Origin: Cardinalis cardinalis
Lineage: Eukaryota > Chordata > Aves > Passeriformes > Cardinalidae
Assembly (NCBI GenBank): GCA_014549065.1
Contig: JACDOX010000165.1
Coordinates: 1,426,883 to 1,490,882 of the forward strand
Reading direction: 5' to 3'
DNA: 64,000 bases
This document shows, in pieces, positions 36,403-47,900 of the stretch. Under the pieces are notes generated by a model. It ran no database searches, was not told the origin of the DNA, and saw only the letters and a list, made by a program, of their open reading frames with translations. The translations under genes and the position numbers were made by a program. Each line of letters begins with the position of its first letter. Positions within the stretch are counted from its first letter, which is position 1.

Positions 36403-37998
36403 TCCCCTCACCGCCTCACAGCTTCGAGGGAAGAGTTGTTAAAATGAACCATTCTGGGTGATTTTCTCTGTGTGAATTCCTATCTACCAGAATCTAGCAG
36501 CAGAGACACGCAGATGTGAAGATATCTTGTGTGTACATAAAAACTGGGACTGGAGGTAAAGGCTCTTGACTCGCTTTTCACCTTTTCAGAAGGAGAAATT
36601 CACAATAATGGTAAAGCTTACATGCAGGAAATGACAAGACTGAAAGGAGCACATTTGGGATCTCAGCTGATGGTCCCAAGGAGATGAGCTAGTTTGGAAA
36701 TTTAGATCACCCCAGTCACCCTATTCTTCAAACAAATGCTTAATCTGGAGAAAGTTCATAGCTATTATAGGTGAAGTGCTGAGATAAATAACCAAACTGT
36801 AAAATGGTAATTTAAAAAAGGTTATGAACAATATTGCTTATTTTCTCCCTGCCCACCCCCTTTTCAAAGCCTTTGTTTACATGCAGAATGACACTTGGAT
36901 GGTAACTGTAGGGCTTAGGAGCAGACAGAAATACAAGGCTGACTTTCATTTGGGATTTCAAGCCTGAGAAGTTTTGTGTCAAAGTGGTTTAGCAGCCTGT
37001 ACATGTAGCCTACAGCCATTTATTTCATTATGTGGAGAAAAAGAATTGGGAGAAACAATGGGAAAATCCTTGCTAGTCCCTTTTGTCTTGTCCTAATTTG
37101 TTCTGTCTGAGTTAACACAGTGCATTCAGATGACTGGGCCATTCCTCTGTCCCATGGGAAGGGGCTTTGCCTCAGGCACTCATATCCCAGGATTAAGGGA
37201 AGGGAAGGACTGCCAGCTCCAGTGCTTCTGCCAGCCCTGTGCAGGGTAAGAGAGGGATGGGAGGCCGCAGTGTGACAGGGCTCATCACAAGAGGGGTGCC
37301 TGCCTGGTGGCAAACCCCAGCAGCAGGGATCCTGGGACAATTTACAAGGAGAAGATCCAGAGTTGGGATGGATGCAGTGCTGGCTGCAGGTGCCTTTATG
37401 TGCAGGAGTTCCTTTGCTTCCCACAATCAGTGCAGGGGTGAGGGAATGCCACAGGTAGCTGCAGATCGCAGAAGCTGAAATAAAGCATAGAGAGAAGTGC
37501 CCACAGAAAATAAGACCTGCTGGGTGCTCTGTGCACCAGCACAGCTGCTNCCCTGGCCAAAACTCTGCAGCCAGGCTCATCCTGTGCCTACTCAGCAGAG
37601 ATGGCTGACAGCCTCAGAATTGGGCACAGGGGGCCTGCTCTGCTCTGNGCTGCCTCCTGGTTTTGCACAATCACGCCTGGTTCACAGCAGTGGGAGCCCA
37701 GAGACTTTTGCCCCACTTCTTCTGAATCCAAACAGCAAAATCATCCATTACTTGAGATTCAGGAGAGGCCTTTTGGTTTGCTTTTCGGCTAGACTAAACT
37801 CCCTACCATCTGGGAGACACATGGCATTAACACAGAGAACTGCAGACGTGCATCCCTTTGGGCAATACTGATTTTATTGCAGTTCACTTCAGCAAGAGGC
37901 AAAAGTGACAAAGTGAAGGTGTGTGGGTGGTTTTTATTTACAGGGAGCTGTGTGCCACAGTCCTNCCCTCTCTGGACTTTTCTGATCACCTGTCAGAC

Positions 37999-38120
37999 CT
38001 AAGAAGGGGGAGGGAGGGAGAGAGGGAGGGAGGGAAGGAAGAAAGGGAGGAAGGGAGGAAGTGGCGGAAGGAAGTGGTGGAAGGAAGGAAGGAAGTGGTG
38101 GAAGGAAGTGGCAGAAGTGG
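37999..38120 (+). repeat. Purine-rich GGGA/GGAA repeat running into an assembly gap
   Basis: On the + strand this is an almost pure A/G tract built of GGGA, GGAA and AGGAAGTGG units, with periodic variants such as 'gaaggaagtggtgg'. It ends at the 397-base N run. Confidence 0.95.
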
Positions 38121-38517
38121 NNNNNNNNNNNNNNNNNNNNNNNNNNNNNNNNNNNNNNNNNNNNNNNNNNNNNNNNNNNNNNNNNNNNNNNNNNNNNNNN
38201 NNNNNNNNNNNNNNNNNNNNNNNNNNNNNNNNNNNNNNNNNNNNNNNNNNNNNNNNNNNNNNNNNNNNNNNNNNNNNNNNNNNNNNNNNNNNNNNNNNNN
38301 NNNNNNNNNNNNNNNNNNNNNNNNNNNNNNNNNNNNNNNNNNNNNNNNNNNNNNNNNNNNNNNNNNNNNNNNNNNNNNNNNNNNNNNNNNNNNNNNNNNN
38401 NNNNNNNNNNNNNNNNNNNNNNNNNNNNNNNNNNNNNNNNNNNNNNNNNNNNNNNNNNNNNNNNNNNNNNNNNNNNNNNNNNNNNNNNNNNNNNNNNNNN
38501 NNNNNNNNNNNNNNNNN
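38121..38517. other. Assembly gap (397 N)
   Basis: This run of N lies in NDP intron 2 between the purine-rich repeat and a 10-base T run. Its true size and content are unknown. The left edge suggests that the missing sequence is at least partly an expanded purine tract. Confidence 0.99.
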
Positions 38518-38901
38518 TTTTTTTTTTGCTTCCCCAATGACAGAGAAAAGCAAAGAAAGCAATCAGGCCTTTAGGAGTGGCGCTGGAAGTGAGAACACAG
38601 AAAGCATTGTAATGAAAACCATGAACTTTCAAAAGCTTTGAGGAAAAAAAGTTGTTGACATAAACATTAGAAATTCTGGCTGCAAAACTCAGTGATTCTT
38701 TTCAAATCAAGCCTTTAATGGAAATCATGTTTGAAGATGTTATTACATATTCTGGCTTCCCAAAGTCCACAACAGTTTCAAGAACAGTTCTATAACAATA
38801 CTATGAATTGTATCGACTTTCTCATGAAGTGGAAAATGAAAACAGTTTCCATACAAAGTGAAATAATTTCCCAGAAAATTCAAGCTTTTTTNAATGTTGT
38901 T

Positions 38902-38933
<32 letters not shown>

Positions 38934-39047
38934 AAGGTCTTAGGTATCTGAATCATCCTGGTAGACATATGGCTTCTGTTCTGGATCTAGTAGCATATAA
39001 ACACAGAGGAATATTAGACATGCTAATTAAAACTGAATCCAATGTCT

Positions 39048-39049
<2 letters not shown>

Positions 39050-39082
<33 letters not shown>
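39050..39082. repeat. (TA)n microsatellite
   Basis: About 16 uninterrupted TA units inside NDP intron 2. Confidence 0.97.
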
Positions 39083-39089
<7 letters not shown>

Positions 39090-40144
39090 AATGTAACCAG
39101 TACAAAAAAAGAAAAGTTCTGTGGGAGTAGCTGTGGAAATTGTGGTACCTCTTGTTTCCACCAAGTTTCCATTGTGGAGGCTTGGAATGACAGTGTCAAG
39201 CAGAGACTTTGCCCTTTTTTGGGGTGATGGTTTCACTGAGATATCCTTTCTCACTCCACATGTTTTCCCTTTTGGTGCAGCATAGAGTTACAGAAATCAA
39301 AAGTGTCTTCAGAAATTGCAAGACATATTATGTTTGCTGTCTGTCCTGGTTGAAAAAGGATTATGTCCACTGGGGTTCTCTGTGGAGGCTGCCAATTGCA
39401 CCCACATGGGAAGTAGATTTGTTAAACATCCAGCTAATCTCATTTAGTCATTAAAATCCCTTTTGCTCGTGGCCTCAGGCAGACGATGAAAACAGTTTTC
39501 CAAACCCTTTGGAAACATAGTTTATTATAGTAACAAAAAGTACAAAAGAGACACAAAAGGGGGATGGAAGAAGGCCATTTGNTTCAGAAAAGCTGTTTTC
39601 CTTTGTCTTCAAGGAAATGTTTGTATCAGCTCATGGGGTATTCCCTTTCCTGACTACACTGGATTTACCCTGACCTCTGTCATGGAGACCCCCTGGTCTC
39701 CATCAATGCTCTGGGTTCCCTCACTGCTCCCAGAGCCTCCTAAATTCCAGTTCTGGCTGTCACAAGTGCTTCATCCAGATGTGCCAGAAGTGTGCTACCA
39801 CTGACAGTCTCAGACTAAAGAATCCAGCCCAGGGAGACACAGAACAGATGAAGAAAGATTTAGCAGATGTTTGAAGACATTAACTCCTGAGGTAGCTTAG
39901 GAGATTTTCAGTAATGCCTGCTTGCAGCCAGGCCACGGGAACTGTGTGAAAATCTGTTCTCAGCCCATCTGCTTTTGGGCTTCAGCTTGTTGCTGAAGGT
40001 GCAGAAAAGAGGACTACAAACATCATTAATAACACACCAGTTCACAGCTTCTGGATTTCCAGAATACATCTCAAATAATCAGAGTCAAATACTGCCTCAG
40101 ATTCAGGTCGCTCTCTTTTGTACCTATGAGACCATTGACTTTAA

Positions 40145-40222
40145 ATAATAATGATAATGGTAACAATAATGATAATGACAATGATGATGATGATGATAAT
40201 GATGATGATAATGATAATAATA
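40145..40222. repeat. Imperfect GAT/AAT trinucleotide array
   Basis: About 78 bases made almost entirely of AAT, GAT and occasional AAC triplets, including a run of consecutive GAT units near 40183-40197. Confidence 0.93.
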
Positions 40223-41225
40223 TTCTTCCCTAGCTGCTCATAGACCCACGTGGTTCCCTTGTTGTAGGACACTGTGTTTCTGGATCCAGCCTTGCAAGGT
40301 GACATGCACAAACTCACATGTGCAGGGGCCAGGGGGAGCCAAGAGGTGTCAGGTTATAAAATACCCACATGTTTTTACTATATTTACACACCCACTCTAT
40401 CATTGTGCAATGCATCATAGCATTACTAATTATTTAGGTGATAATCTCTATTGCACTATAGTATATGAAGCAATAAGCAGCCAGAGCAATTGATTAAAAG
40501 GCAAAGCTTTCAAAGTACATGCTATTTCCAGCTCATTTGCACACCTGCTAAAATCCACTGATGCTGATCTGGATTCACGAAGAGGAAGGTAAATTTTGGT
40601 TAGGACTTTAGGTAGCCCAGAAGGCTAGAAAGCTATGAAAATGGGAAATTTTATTTTTTTTTTAGCCTGAAATTCAACTTTGTAACCTTGGGTTTGTGCC
40701 ATTGGTAAGAGTTTACACTGCCATCCAAAAACAAGGAATAAAACCAACACTGTGTGACTCTACATTATATAAATACTGACCTTAATCTTATGGAAAACTA
40801 AGTAGCCAGCAAAATTGCAGATTAAAATTAGAGCCTCCACAGATTAAAACAAGTTTTTAAAGGCAAGGCTTAGAAATTATAAATTGTAAATAATAAATTA
40901 NAAATACAGTGGCATATTGACTAAATATTGGCTGGGTTTGCATTAGGAAGCCAGCTGTTTATATTGAGACAGAGATATTGGCACATCAGATAATTCTACC
41001 CTNTAATTACTCTGGACAACTCTTCTCTAGTCCTGCCAGTTACATGAGGGCATGTTTTATTTTTTATTGGCATTTCTGTAAGTACCTGCAGATACATGAG
41101 CAGATGTTCATCATAAAAATTAGAGTAACAGTACCAGAACCTGAATGATTTTTCCAGCTGCCNAAGCATCAACCACCAGAAGTCAGCCCCACCATACAGC
41201 AGTGTGTGCTGTCACATTTGGGCTG

Positions 41226-41290
41226 AAATCATAGAAATGATTGCTTGGAAGGGACTCTAGCGACACTCTGAACCTCCCAAAAAGCAATTT
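41226..41290 (-). mobile_element. CR1 3' tail fragment
   Basis: The string 'aatcatagaaatgattgc' followed by 'ttggaagggactctag' is the avian CR1 3' terminus read on the minus strand. The fragment is short and diverged. It faces a second CR1 tail at 41395-41450 in the opposite orientation. Confidence 0.65.
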
Positions 41291-41394
41291 CTGGCTGTTG
41301 TACATACCCCTGCACCACTCCTGAGGAGATTTCAAATCTGTTGTCTCTGAAGCCTTCAAACAGTTGTAAGTGGTGTTGGATTGCTCTTCACCCC

Positions 41395-41450
41395 CAAANT
41401 TCATTGATGATCTCTGTTCCAACCTGGTTAATTCTGTGATTCTGTGGTTC
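41395..41450 (+). mobile_element. CR1 3' tail fragment
   Basis: The segment reads 'ctgttccaacctggttaatt' and ends in two consecutive ATTCTGTG octamers, the standard end of CR1 elements, in + orientation. Confidence 0.7.
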
Positions 41451-44150
41451 AGCCAAACGTTTGGGAACAGCCTGTGACAGAGAGTGCACAGCCTGGTGAA
41501 CTGGTCAAAGCAGGGCACCTAACAAGGGNTGACAAGATGCTGGGAAGGAAATTACTGGGTCAAATGTCCCAATCTGCTCCTTTCCTTTGCAATTCAGGCA
41601 GGGTTAGATACCTGCAGAGCTGGTGTCTGATTAGATACCTTCACCAGCTGCCTGCCTGGGAAGTGAGGTTTGTTTAGCAAGGGAAAAAAGTGGATCTTTA
41701 TCTGTGNGTAATGGGGTGACTGCAANCACTGCAGTGATTGTCTCTTCCACGTTCTCTTTACACTAAGGACTCTGCTATTAAGGAACTTAGCGTAGCTGAT
41801 GGGTCTAAAGCTCAGGTGTGACTCAACAGCACACTGAAATTTCCCTCCCACCATATTAGTACAAACAGCTGAGGTTAATTTAGGTATGAATATGCAGAAC
41901 CACAGGAAGGAGACCATAAATTTATGCTACAAATCTTAAAGGATGACAGATTTGTCAGAAAGCAACAAAAGCCCATCTCTAAGAAGAAAGGTGGTGCCAA
42001 GCACAGATCATCAGCTCATGAAGACATCTTCTTTGTGACCTGTGTTGACTGGAAATGTAGTTGTTAAAACATTAACACATTTTCAAGCAAAACATTTAGC
42101 ATGCAANTACTCTTGCAAGAATAATTTTTAAGCACTGTACAATGGATGATCAGAACCTTTCCCATGGACACAGACAGTGCTGGCATTTCNTACCTGATTT
42201 CAAGAATATTCTCTCTCTTTTATCTCATCTTTCCTTACAACTCTGACTAAAAAGAAAATTAAACATTTGATGTACCTGCTTGCATAACTTAGAGATTTGC
42301 AGCCAATTGAGCTTGTGTAGTGCAAGAAGCCCAAAGAGGTTTAACACTGTAAAGTATTTGCTGTCACATTTGTAGTTGTTCTTTCATATTTTCTGGAAAA
42401 AAAACATGAGATATGTGTAGCATGGTTAAAAGGTAATGTTCTCCCTTGGTTATAAGACTTACAACTGTTTTACTGCCTACTTTAGATGATATAATAAGCT
42501 GATATTGAGGTTTATGTTGGTTNAGCAAAATTAGCTGACATGGATTTAATATTTCCATCCCCATGAAAGTANAGGAGTCTGTTCAAAGTTGTACAACACC
42601 CGTTATCAGGGTGGTAACAGCTGTTTCTAACACATCATTTNCTGAGCTTTAGAGGGTCCTTTCCAAGATTTATGTAGTGCTTAATGCCGTGTCTCCTCGG
42701 CTCAAGGGGTTGTTGGGGAGGAGGTGACTGCTCAGGGACTCTCCTTCCTTAGTGCCTCCTGCTGTGCAAGTTACCTTGCTCTGGTCTCAGCTCACATTTG
42801 AACTCAGAAGAANAAACCTGGNGCTGCACTGGTTTTGGAAGATCTCNCTAGGTAATCTTCATGGCAACCAGCTCAACTTCTTTTGCATTTTCACTGCTTT
42901 ATGCCATGCAGTGCATTTTATATAGATACAACTGATGCGATGATATATAGATACACATNTAATTGCAAATACATGTTCAAGGTGATCCTTATCAAAGGAA
43001 TGAGCTAGAAACATACTTCTTTAAAGCAATAAATGGAGCATCTTCTTTGGATTTCTACTTTACATGTTCATATATCTAAACTCAAGACATTAGAACCAGT
43101 TGGTGTGTATACTGAGAACTGGTAAACACCCAAATAACAATCAGCCTGACTGATGATTTAAGGGCTTGACTGCCNCGGATCTGGAGTCAGCATGTCATGG
43201 GTGCAGGCACTGTCTGGAAAACAGGGCTGGCTGTGATCANCTGGAGCCCTAAGGTCAGTCCAGGTCCTGCAGTCCTTGTTGGTGTCGGTGCCAGAGATTC
43301 AGGGGGAGCTTTGCATTTCCCCCTGCCCACCTTATCCCCTCCACCCTCCCAGACAGACCCCAGGGGCAAAGCACCCTGTGCGGCTGGGATGCAGTGACAA
43401 ACCCCAGCCAGGCTGGAAGGAGGCTCCCACAGCTGGTGCCAGCTGCGTGCTGGGGACACGTTTCCTAACTGAAATAAACAGGGCAGGAGGTCTTTCTCCT
43501 TTTAAACGCCATTATTGAAAGTGATCAGCTTAGGTGGGGAGAACCGACAGGTCTGCGCTCACGCTGCCGCTGCCGCTGCTCCCAGGAGTGTCACGGAGGA
43601 GGAGGAAGAGCGCAGCTGTGTTCACCGGTCTGTGGGCANAGCTGGGGGTTCCCTCAGGAGAGCATCCACAGGCTCCAAATTTTTCACTTTGCATTCGAGG
43701 GCCTCTGTCTAGCTGACATTTTCAGGTTAGGGTGAGGGGTAAAAAGGGTCTTAGTGGATACTGGATTCTGTTCCTCATGTCTAGACATCACTTTGATCTG
43801 TCAGTTCCATGTTGGCTCATTGTTTTTAGGGGTTTTTGACTAGGTTTGGTGAGGGGTCTCTCCCATTGCATGCTGTATCTGATGCCATTTGCATGCCACC
43901 TCCGATGTCCCCTTCTCTTCACCGTCCGGGTGCCATCCTCCAGGAAGCAGCCGGGTGCCACTCGACAAAAGGGGGAATCCTTAACCAACAACAACAGGGT
44001 GTTAACGAAAACGACAGGTGATTNCAGCAACAAACAGTTAGAACTCCACCCTGGCAGCAACTAGCCCAACCTGCGAAATCTGCAACTTTTTAAAAAAAAA
44101 AAGGGCAGTTTTTCTACTCCTAACACTAAGCACTGTGCTTCCCTTGGCAG

Positions 44151-44378
44151 ATGGTGCTGCTGGCTCGCTGCGAAGGCCGCTGCAGCCAGACGTCGCGCTC
44201 GGAGCCCATGGTGTCCTTCAGCACGGTCCTGAAGCAGCCCTTCCGCTCCAGCTGCCACTGCTGCCGGCCCCAGACCTCCAAGCTGAAGGCCATGAGGCTG
44301 CGCTGCTCGGGGGGCATGCGGCTCACGGCCACCTACCGCTACATCCTCTCCTGCCACTGCGAGGAGTGCAACTCCTAG
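44151..44378 (+). CDS. NDP: Norrin (NDP), coding part of exon 3, residues 59-133
   Basis: The exon encodes the remainder of the cystine-knot (CTCK-like) domain, from M59 to the stop TAG at 44376-44378. Cysteines fall at 65, 69, 93, 95, 96, 110, 126, 128 and 131; with C39 and C55 this gives the full set of 11. In human norrin these form the knot disulfides and the intermolecular bonds of the dimer (C93, C95 and C131). The motif SSCHCCRPQTSKLKA and the C-terminal CHCEECNS are intact. The total length of 133 residues equals the human protein. By memory comparison I count 12 substitutions over the whole protein, among them R68 for human His, T72 for Ala, M78 for Leu and M106 for Leu. The exon is markedly GC- and CpG-richer than the surrounding intron, as is usual for avian coding exons. 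Confidence 0.98.
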   Translation: MVLLARCEGRCSQTSRSEPMVSFSTVLKQPFRSSCHCCRPQTSKLKAMRLRCSGGMRLTATYRYILSCHCEECNS

Positions 44379-44975
44379 GGACCGAGGGCACGGCACGTGG
44401 GGGACGAGGGGGAGCTGCTGTGGGGGAAGAGCCCCAGGAAACAACGCAAGGCCTGGCTGGAGCTCCCAGCACAGGATTGCAGCAAGGACAGGACTAACCA
44501 GGCTGGATTGAATCTGAGAGCAGAAGTACAAAATATCTTGGGTTGCTGGATGGTGCTGGTGCCGCACTGTGGGCTGTGACAAAGGCGAAAGCACGAGGAT
44601 TTCTTTTTTAAGAAGCCTTTCTTTTTTTTTCGAAAGGATATTTTGGAGAGTTTCTTCTCTGTCAGACTCGGCTCTGACTACAGAGAGGTGCTTTTACTTT
44701 AGGCCGTGGGCAGCAGAGGAACAGAGAAGAAGGTCAGCCAGATGACAGCACTGCAGTCTGGAAAGTGACATTTGGACAGAGGATGGGCATCAGTTCCCAC
44801 AGACAACCTCTTAACCTATCAATTTATTCTCAGTTTTCTAGTTATACTGGCCTTCAAAGCAATCTGTGCCGTTGGCAAGGGTCATCTGTTACCGACCTAG
44901 TGGCCAAATGCTGGATAACTTTAACTGTGGTTTAGCAGAAATTACAAATAAACCATTGAAAAGTGAACTGGATAT
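44379..44975 (+). other. NDP: NDP 3' UTR (minimum extent)
   Basis: The UTR follows the stop codon directly, with no further intron apparent. It ends, on the shortest reading, about 20 bases after the AATAAA at 44947. The human 3' UTR is nearer 1 kb, so later signals at 45170 or 45510 may also be used. GC content falls from over 60 percent at the start to AT-rich by 44800. Confidence 0.6.
44947..44952 (+). terminator. NDP: Polyadenylation signal AATAAA, candidate for NDP
   Basis: This is the first canonical AATAAA after the NDP stop codon, 569 bases downstream. Variant ATTAAA hexamers follow at 45170-45175 and 45510-45515 and would give 3' UTRs closer to the human length. Confidence 0.55.
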
Positions 44976-47900
44976 GAAATGCCATGCTTGGAATACCCAG
45001 CCTCGCTGAAACAATCATTTGCACCATGTGTCATCAGAGTTCAGTGGCTGAGCAACTCTTGGGAAGGGAAAGGTCATGAGACTCACAATTCCCTTCTAAA
45101 AGCCAGGAAAGGTGACACAATCACATCTGTTGAAAAAGCCATTATTCAAAAGCTGAAAACTAATCAAATATTAAAATGCCACATACTAGATGGAGTAGTT
45201 TCTTAATTTAAATGGACCTGTTGATGTACAGAATCAGAGCCACCAAAATGATGATTAAACCTAGGACTTATTTTCATCTATAGTTCTTAGGCCATTGAAC
45301 AAATACCATTTTGCCTTTTAAAGACAGGCAATCCCCAAATTCTAAATCTCAAAACAACAGGGGATCCAAAGTTTGGGAATGGTATTTGGTGTTTGCTGAG
45401 AAACTCTGTCCCTCCTGCATCAATATGAGGTTTTAGGAAGGTTCAGTCAGAGACACCACTCACAGTCTATTGTGACTTCAAGGGAACAACATAACTCTTC
45501 TTATCTCATATTAAAATTCTTTTATTCTTAAATGGCAGTATATGCAGTCAGCCAGCAGCATGTCTGTGCTGTTTACAGAAACCTGGCTGAGCCATTGGTT
45601 TGGCAGAAGTCATGAGGGTGTTGAGAGCATCTTTGCTGTGTAAGGATTCAGGATCAGTAGCACCCATGGGCACAGTCCTACAGTTATTGTCTGGCATAGG
45701 CTGGGTTGGCTCTCAATGGCACAGCAATGTCTGGCAGGGTCCCTTGGAAGGAGGGGAAGTCCTTTCCAAGAGCAGAGTTCAGCCCATCTGCTCAGCTCCA
45801 CCCAGTTTATTTGCAGCAGGTGCCACGTGCAGCAGCTCGAGGATGCACACTGCTGTGTGTGACAGGGAATCCTCAGGGAGCTCAGTANCAGGAATTTCTG
45901 TGGCTGCTCAGGCAAAGCCTAACTCCTCTGCTTTTGCCTCCTCCTGGTCAATGTGTGTGGGATGTGAATGCACAGGTGACAGCCACTGGCCTTGCAAGCC
46001 AAACCCTGGAGTAGGATGGCAGTCAGCAGTGGAAAGACATGGTNAGAGCACAGACACCACTCAGAGAGGTTTGGGGTACATGGGAAGAACTCTGTCTTCT
46101 GGAGGTGCCTTGGGGATGGTCAGTTTTCAAAGACACAGAGCTGTGGGCAAACTAAAGGGTGAATGCAACCCCCAGAAGCTGAGGGGCTCAGATTGAAATG
46201 TCAGAACTGGGAGCGATGAGCCCCAGTGAGCTCATTAGACANCATGTGTTGTCCCAGGACTGTCAGTCATTCCTTTCACATCTGATACATGCTCTGAACA
46301 TCAAAGGGCCAGTCCAGGGAGCATGAGCTGGGCATTATCACCAGACTACTTTATATAAAAGATCATATGTGCATCCCTTTTCCACTCTCTTTCAACCTCC
46401 AGCATCTAAAGATCTCATTATCCAAAAAAGCACCACCCCCTACTGTTAATTATATATAGCAAATTCCAGTCCTCACTCAAAACGTCAGCAATACCTTTGA
46501 CAGCCAAATAACTACACTGCAAAATATGCATGACCTCTAAGTGTGCTCACAGACACTGCTGCCCACCAGCAGTACTATGCAGCTATCTAAGGAAGGGGAA
46601 TGTTTGAGGGATAATTGCTATATCCAGCATCACCNCCCCCCAGGCCGTGCTGCCACTGCTCTCCTTTGCCAGTGCAAAATGGGGGGGCTGTGACACAAAA
46701 TCTGGGTGCTGCAAGTGCCTAAAAGGGTTGGATGGGACCTGGCAGAACAGCAGGGCACTGATGGAGGTCCTCAGGTAAGAAGAGACAGCNGGGTTCAGCA
46801 GAGACCATGCCTGAGCCAATTTAGCAAAAATGAGAATATCTATAGTGAGAGGAGAGCTTGGCTGACATTTATACCCAAACCCCCCTCACTAACACAGACC
46901 CAGAACTCTAACTTCTCAAATCAGCCTCACAAAAAAAANTTGTGTTTCAACAAAACCTTTCTTCCCTTCTTCCCCCAACTCCTTCCTTTCAGTTTTGCTC
47001 AGTTCCTCTGATGAAATCATCACCTTGTGACCTTAAAGGACATTGCCAGGCATAAATGTCAAAGTGAATTCAACATTATCTAATTGAACTGTGGGAGGAG
47101 TATAACAGAAATTATAAATGGCTAAACAAAACAGTTGTAAATATCTACAACTTGGTATTAAACAATGAATCAGACTTCCAAATTCTTTTGGCTTTGTCAG
47201 ACAATCTTCATACTGACATTTAAGAAAAGGTGAAGCTATTCTTCATAACCAAATTCCCCAAAGCCAGTTAAAAATCCATATTTTGATACTTTTTTGGTCA
47301 GTATTTTAGGAAACTCATTTCTGAATGAAGCACACAAGTGCCACCCATGTTAAATTCAGATGGTGTATTGAAGCAAATAAAAATGAGGCTTCAGGTAAAA
47401 ACTACAGNGTCTAGCTCATGGTGAGAAAGGGTCTAAATGGTGCTTGGAGATGAGCTGGCTTCCTGATTTATTGGTCAGACACCACTCTGGATACTAAAAC
47501 TCTGTTTTTCAAGTCAGACTACTGTGTAAGTGCTTCTTAAATTGAACAACAGGGAGGACAATGCCTGTCACATAATGTGGGGCTTGTTCTTTGCTGGAGA
47601 ATCCTCTTGCTGGGATTTGAATGAGAAGGGTTTGTCCTTTTTTCCCCCCTCACTGCACCCCACCCTTCAGGCACCACAGAAAGGCTGGTTGAGCTGTGAT
47701 CACCCTGTGGCTTGCTCAGGATGAGGNGACACAGATTTCTGACTGTCAGATTTCCTCCCTATGCCCTCTCCTCTTTTGACGAAGTTTCTGAAATGAGCGT
47801 GGCTTATTTGTGAAAGTCAGCTGTCCTAGCAGTGGTGGGGTTGTGCTTCAGCTGGATTGACTGCAGTCATGGTGTCTGTCAAAAGGGGAGATTTCCTCAA

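Larger units (their letters stand above)
35936..44150 (+). other. NDP: NDP intron 2
   Basis: This 8.2-kb phase-0 intron has a GTAAGG donor (35936) and an acceptor ending in CCCTTGGCAG (44150). Its first 466 bases contain a complete solo LTR with its duplications. It also holds a purine-rich repeat with a 397-base assembly gap, a TA microsatellite, a GTTTT array (38904-38934), a GAT/AAT repeat and two short CR1 tails. Apart from these I see no gene in it. The stretch 43490-43700 is mildly CpG-rich. Confidence 0.95.

Noticed and set aside
37921..38641. Long open frames of up to 232 codons in NDP intron 2
   Set aside because: Most of their length is the 397-base N run, the rest is purine repeat.
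44061..44594. 177-codon frame antisense to NDP exon 3
   Set aside because: It is a shadow of the GC-rich norrin coding exon on the opposite strand.
45600..46196. 198-codon open frame downstream of NDP
   Set aside because: Composition follows the base composition of the DNA, other frames overlap it, there is no recognisable domain, and it contains ambiguous codons.
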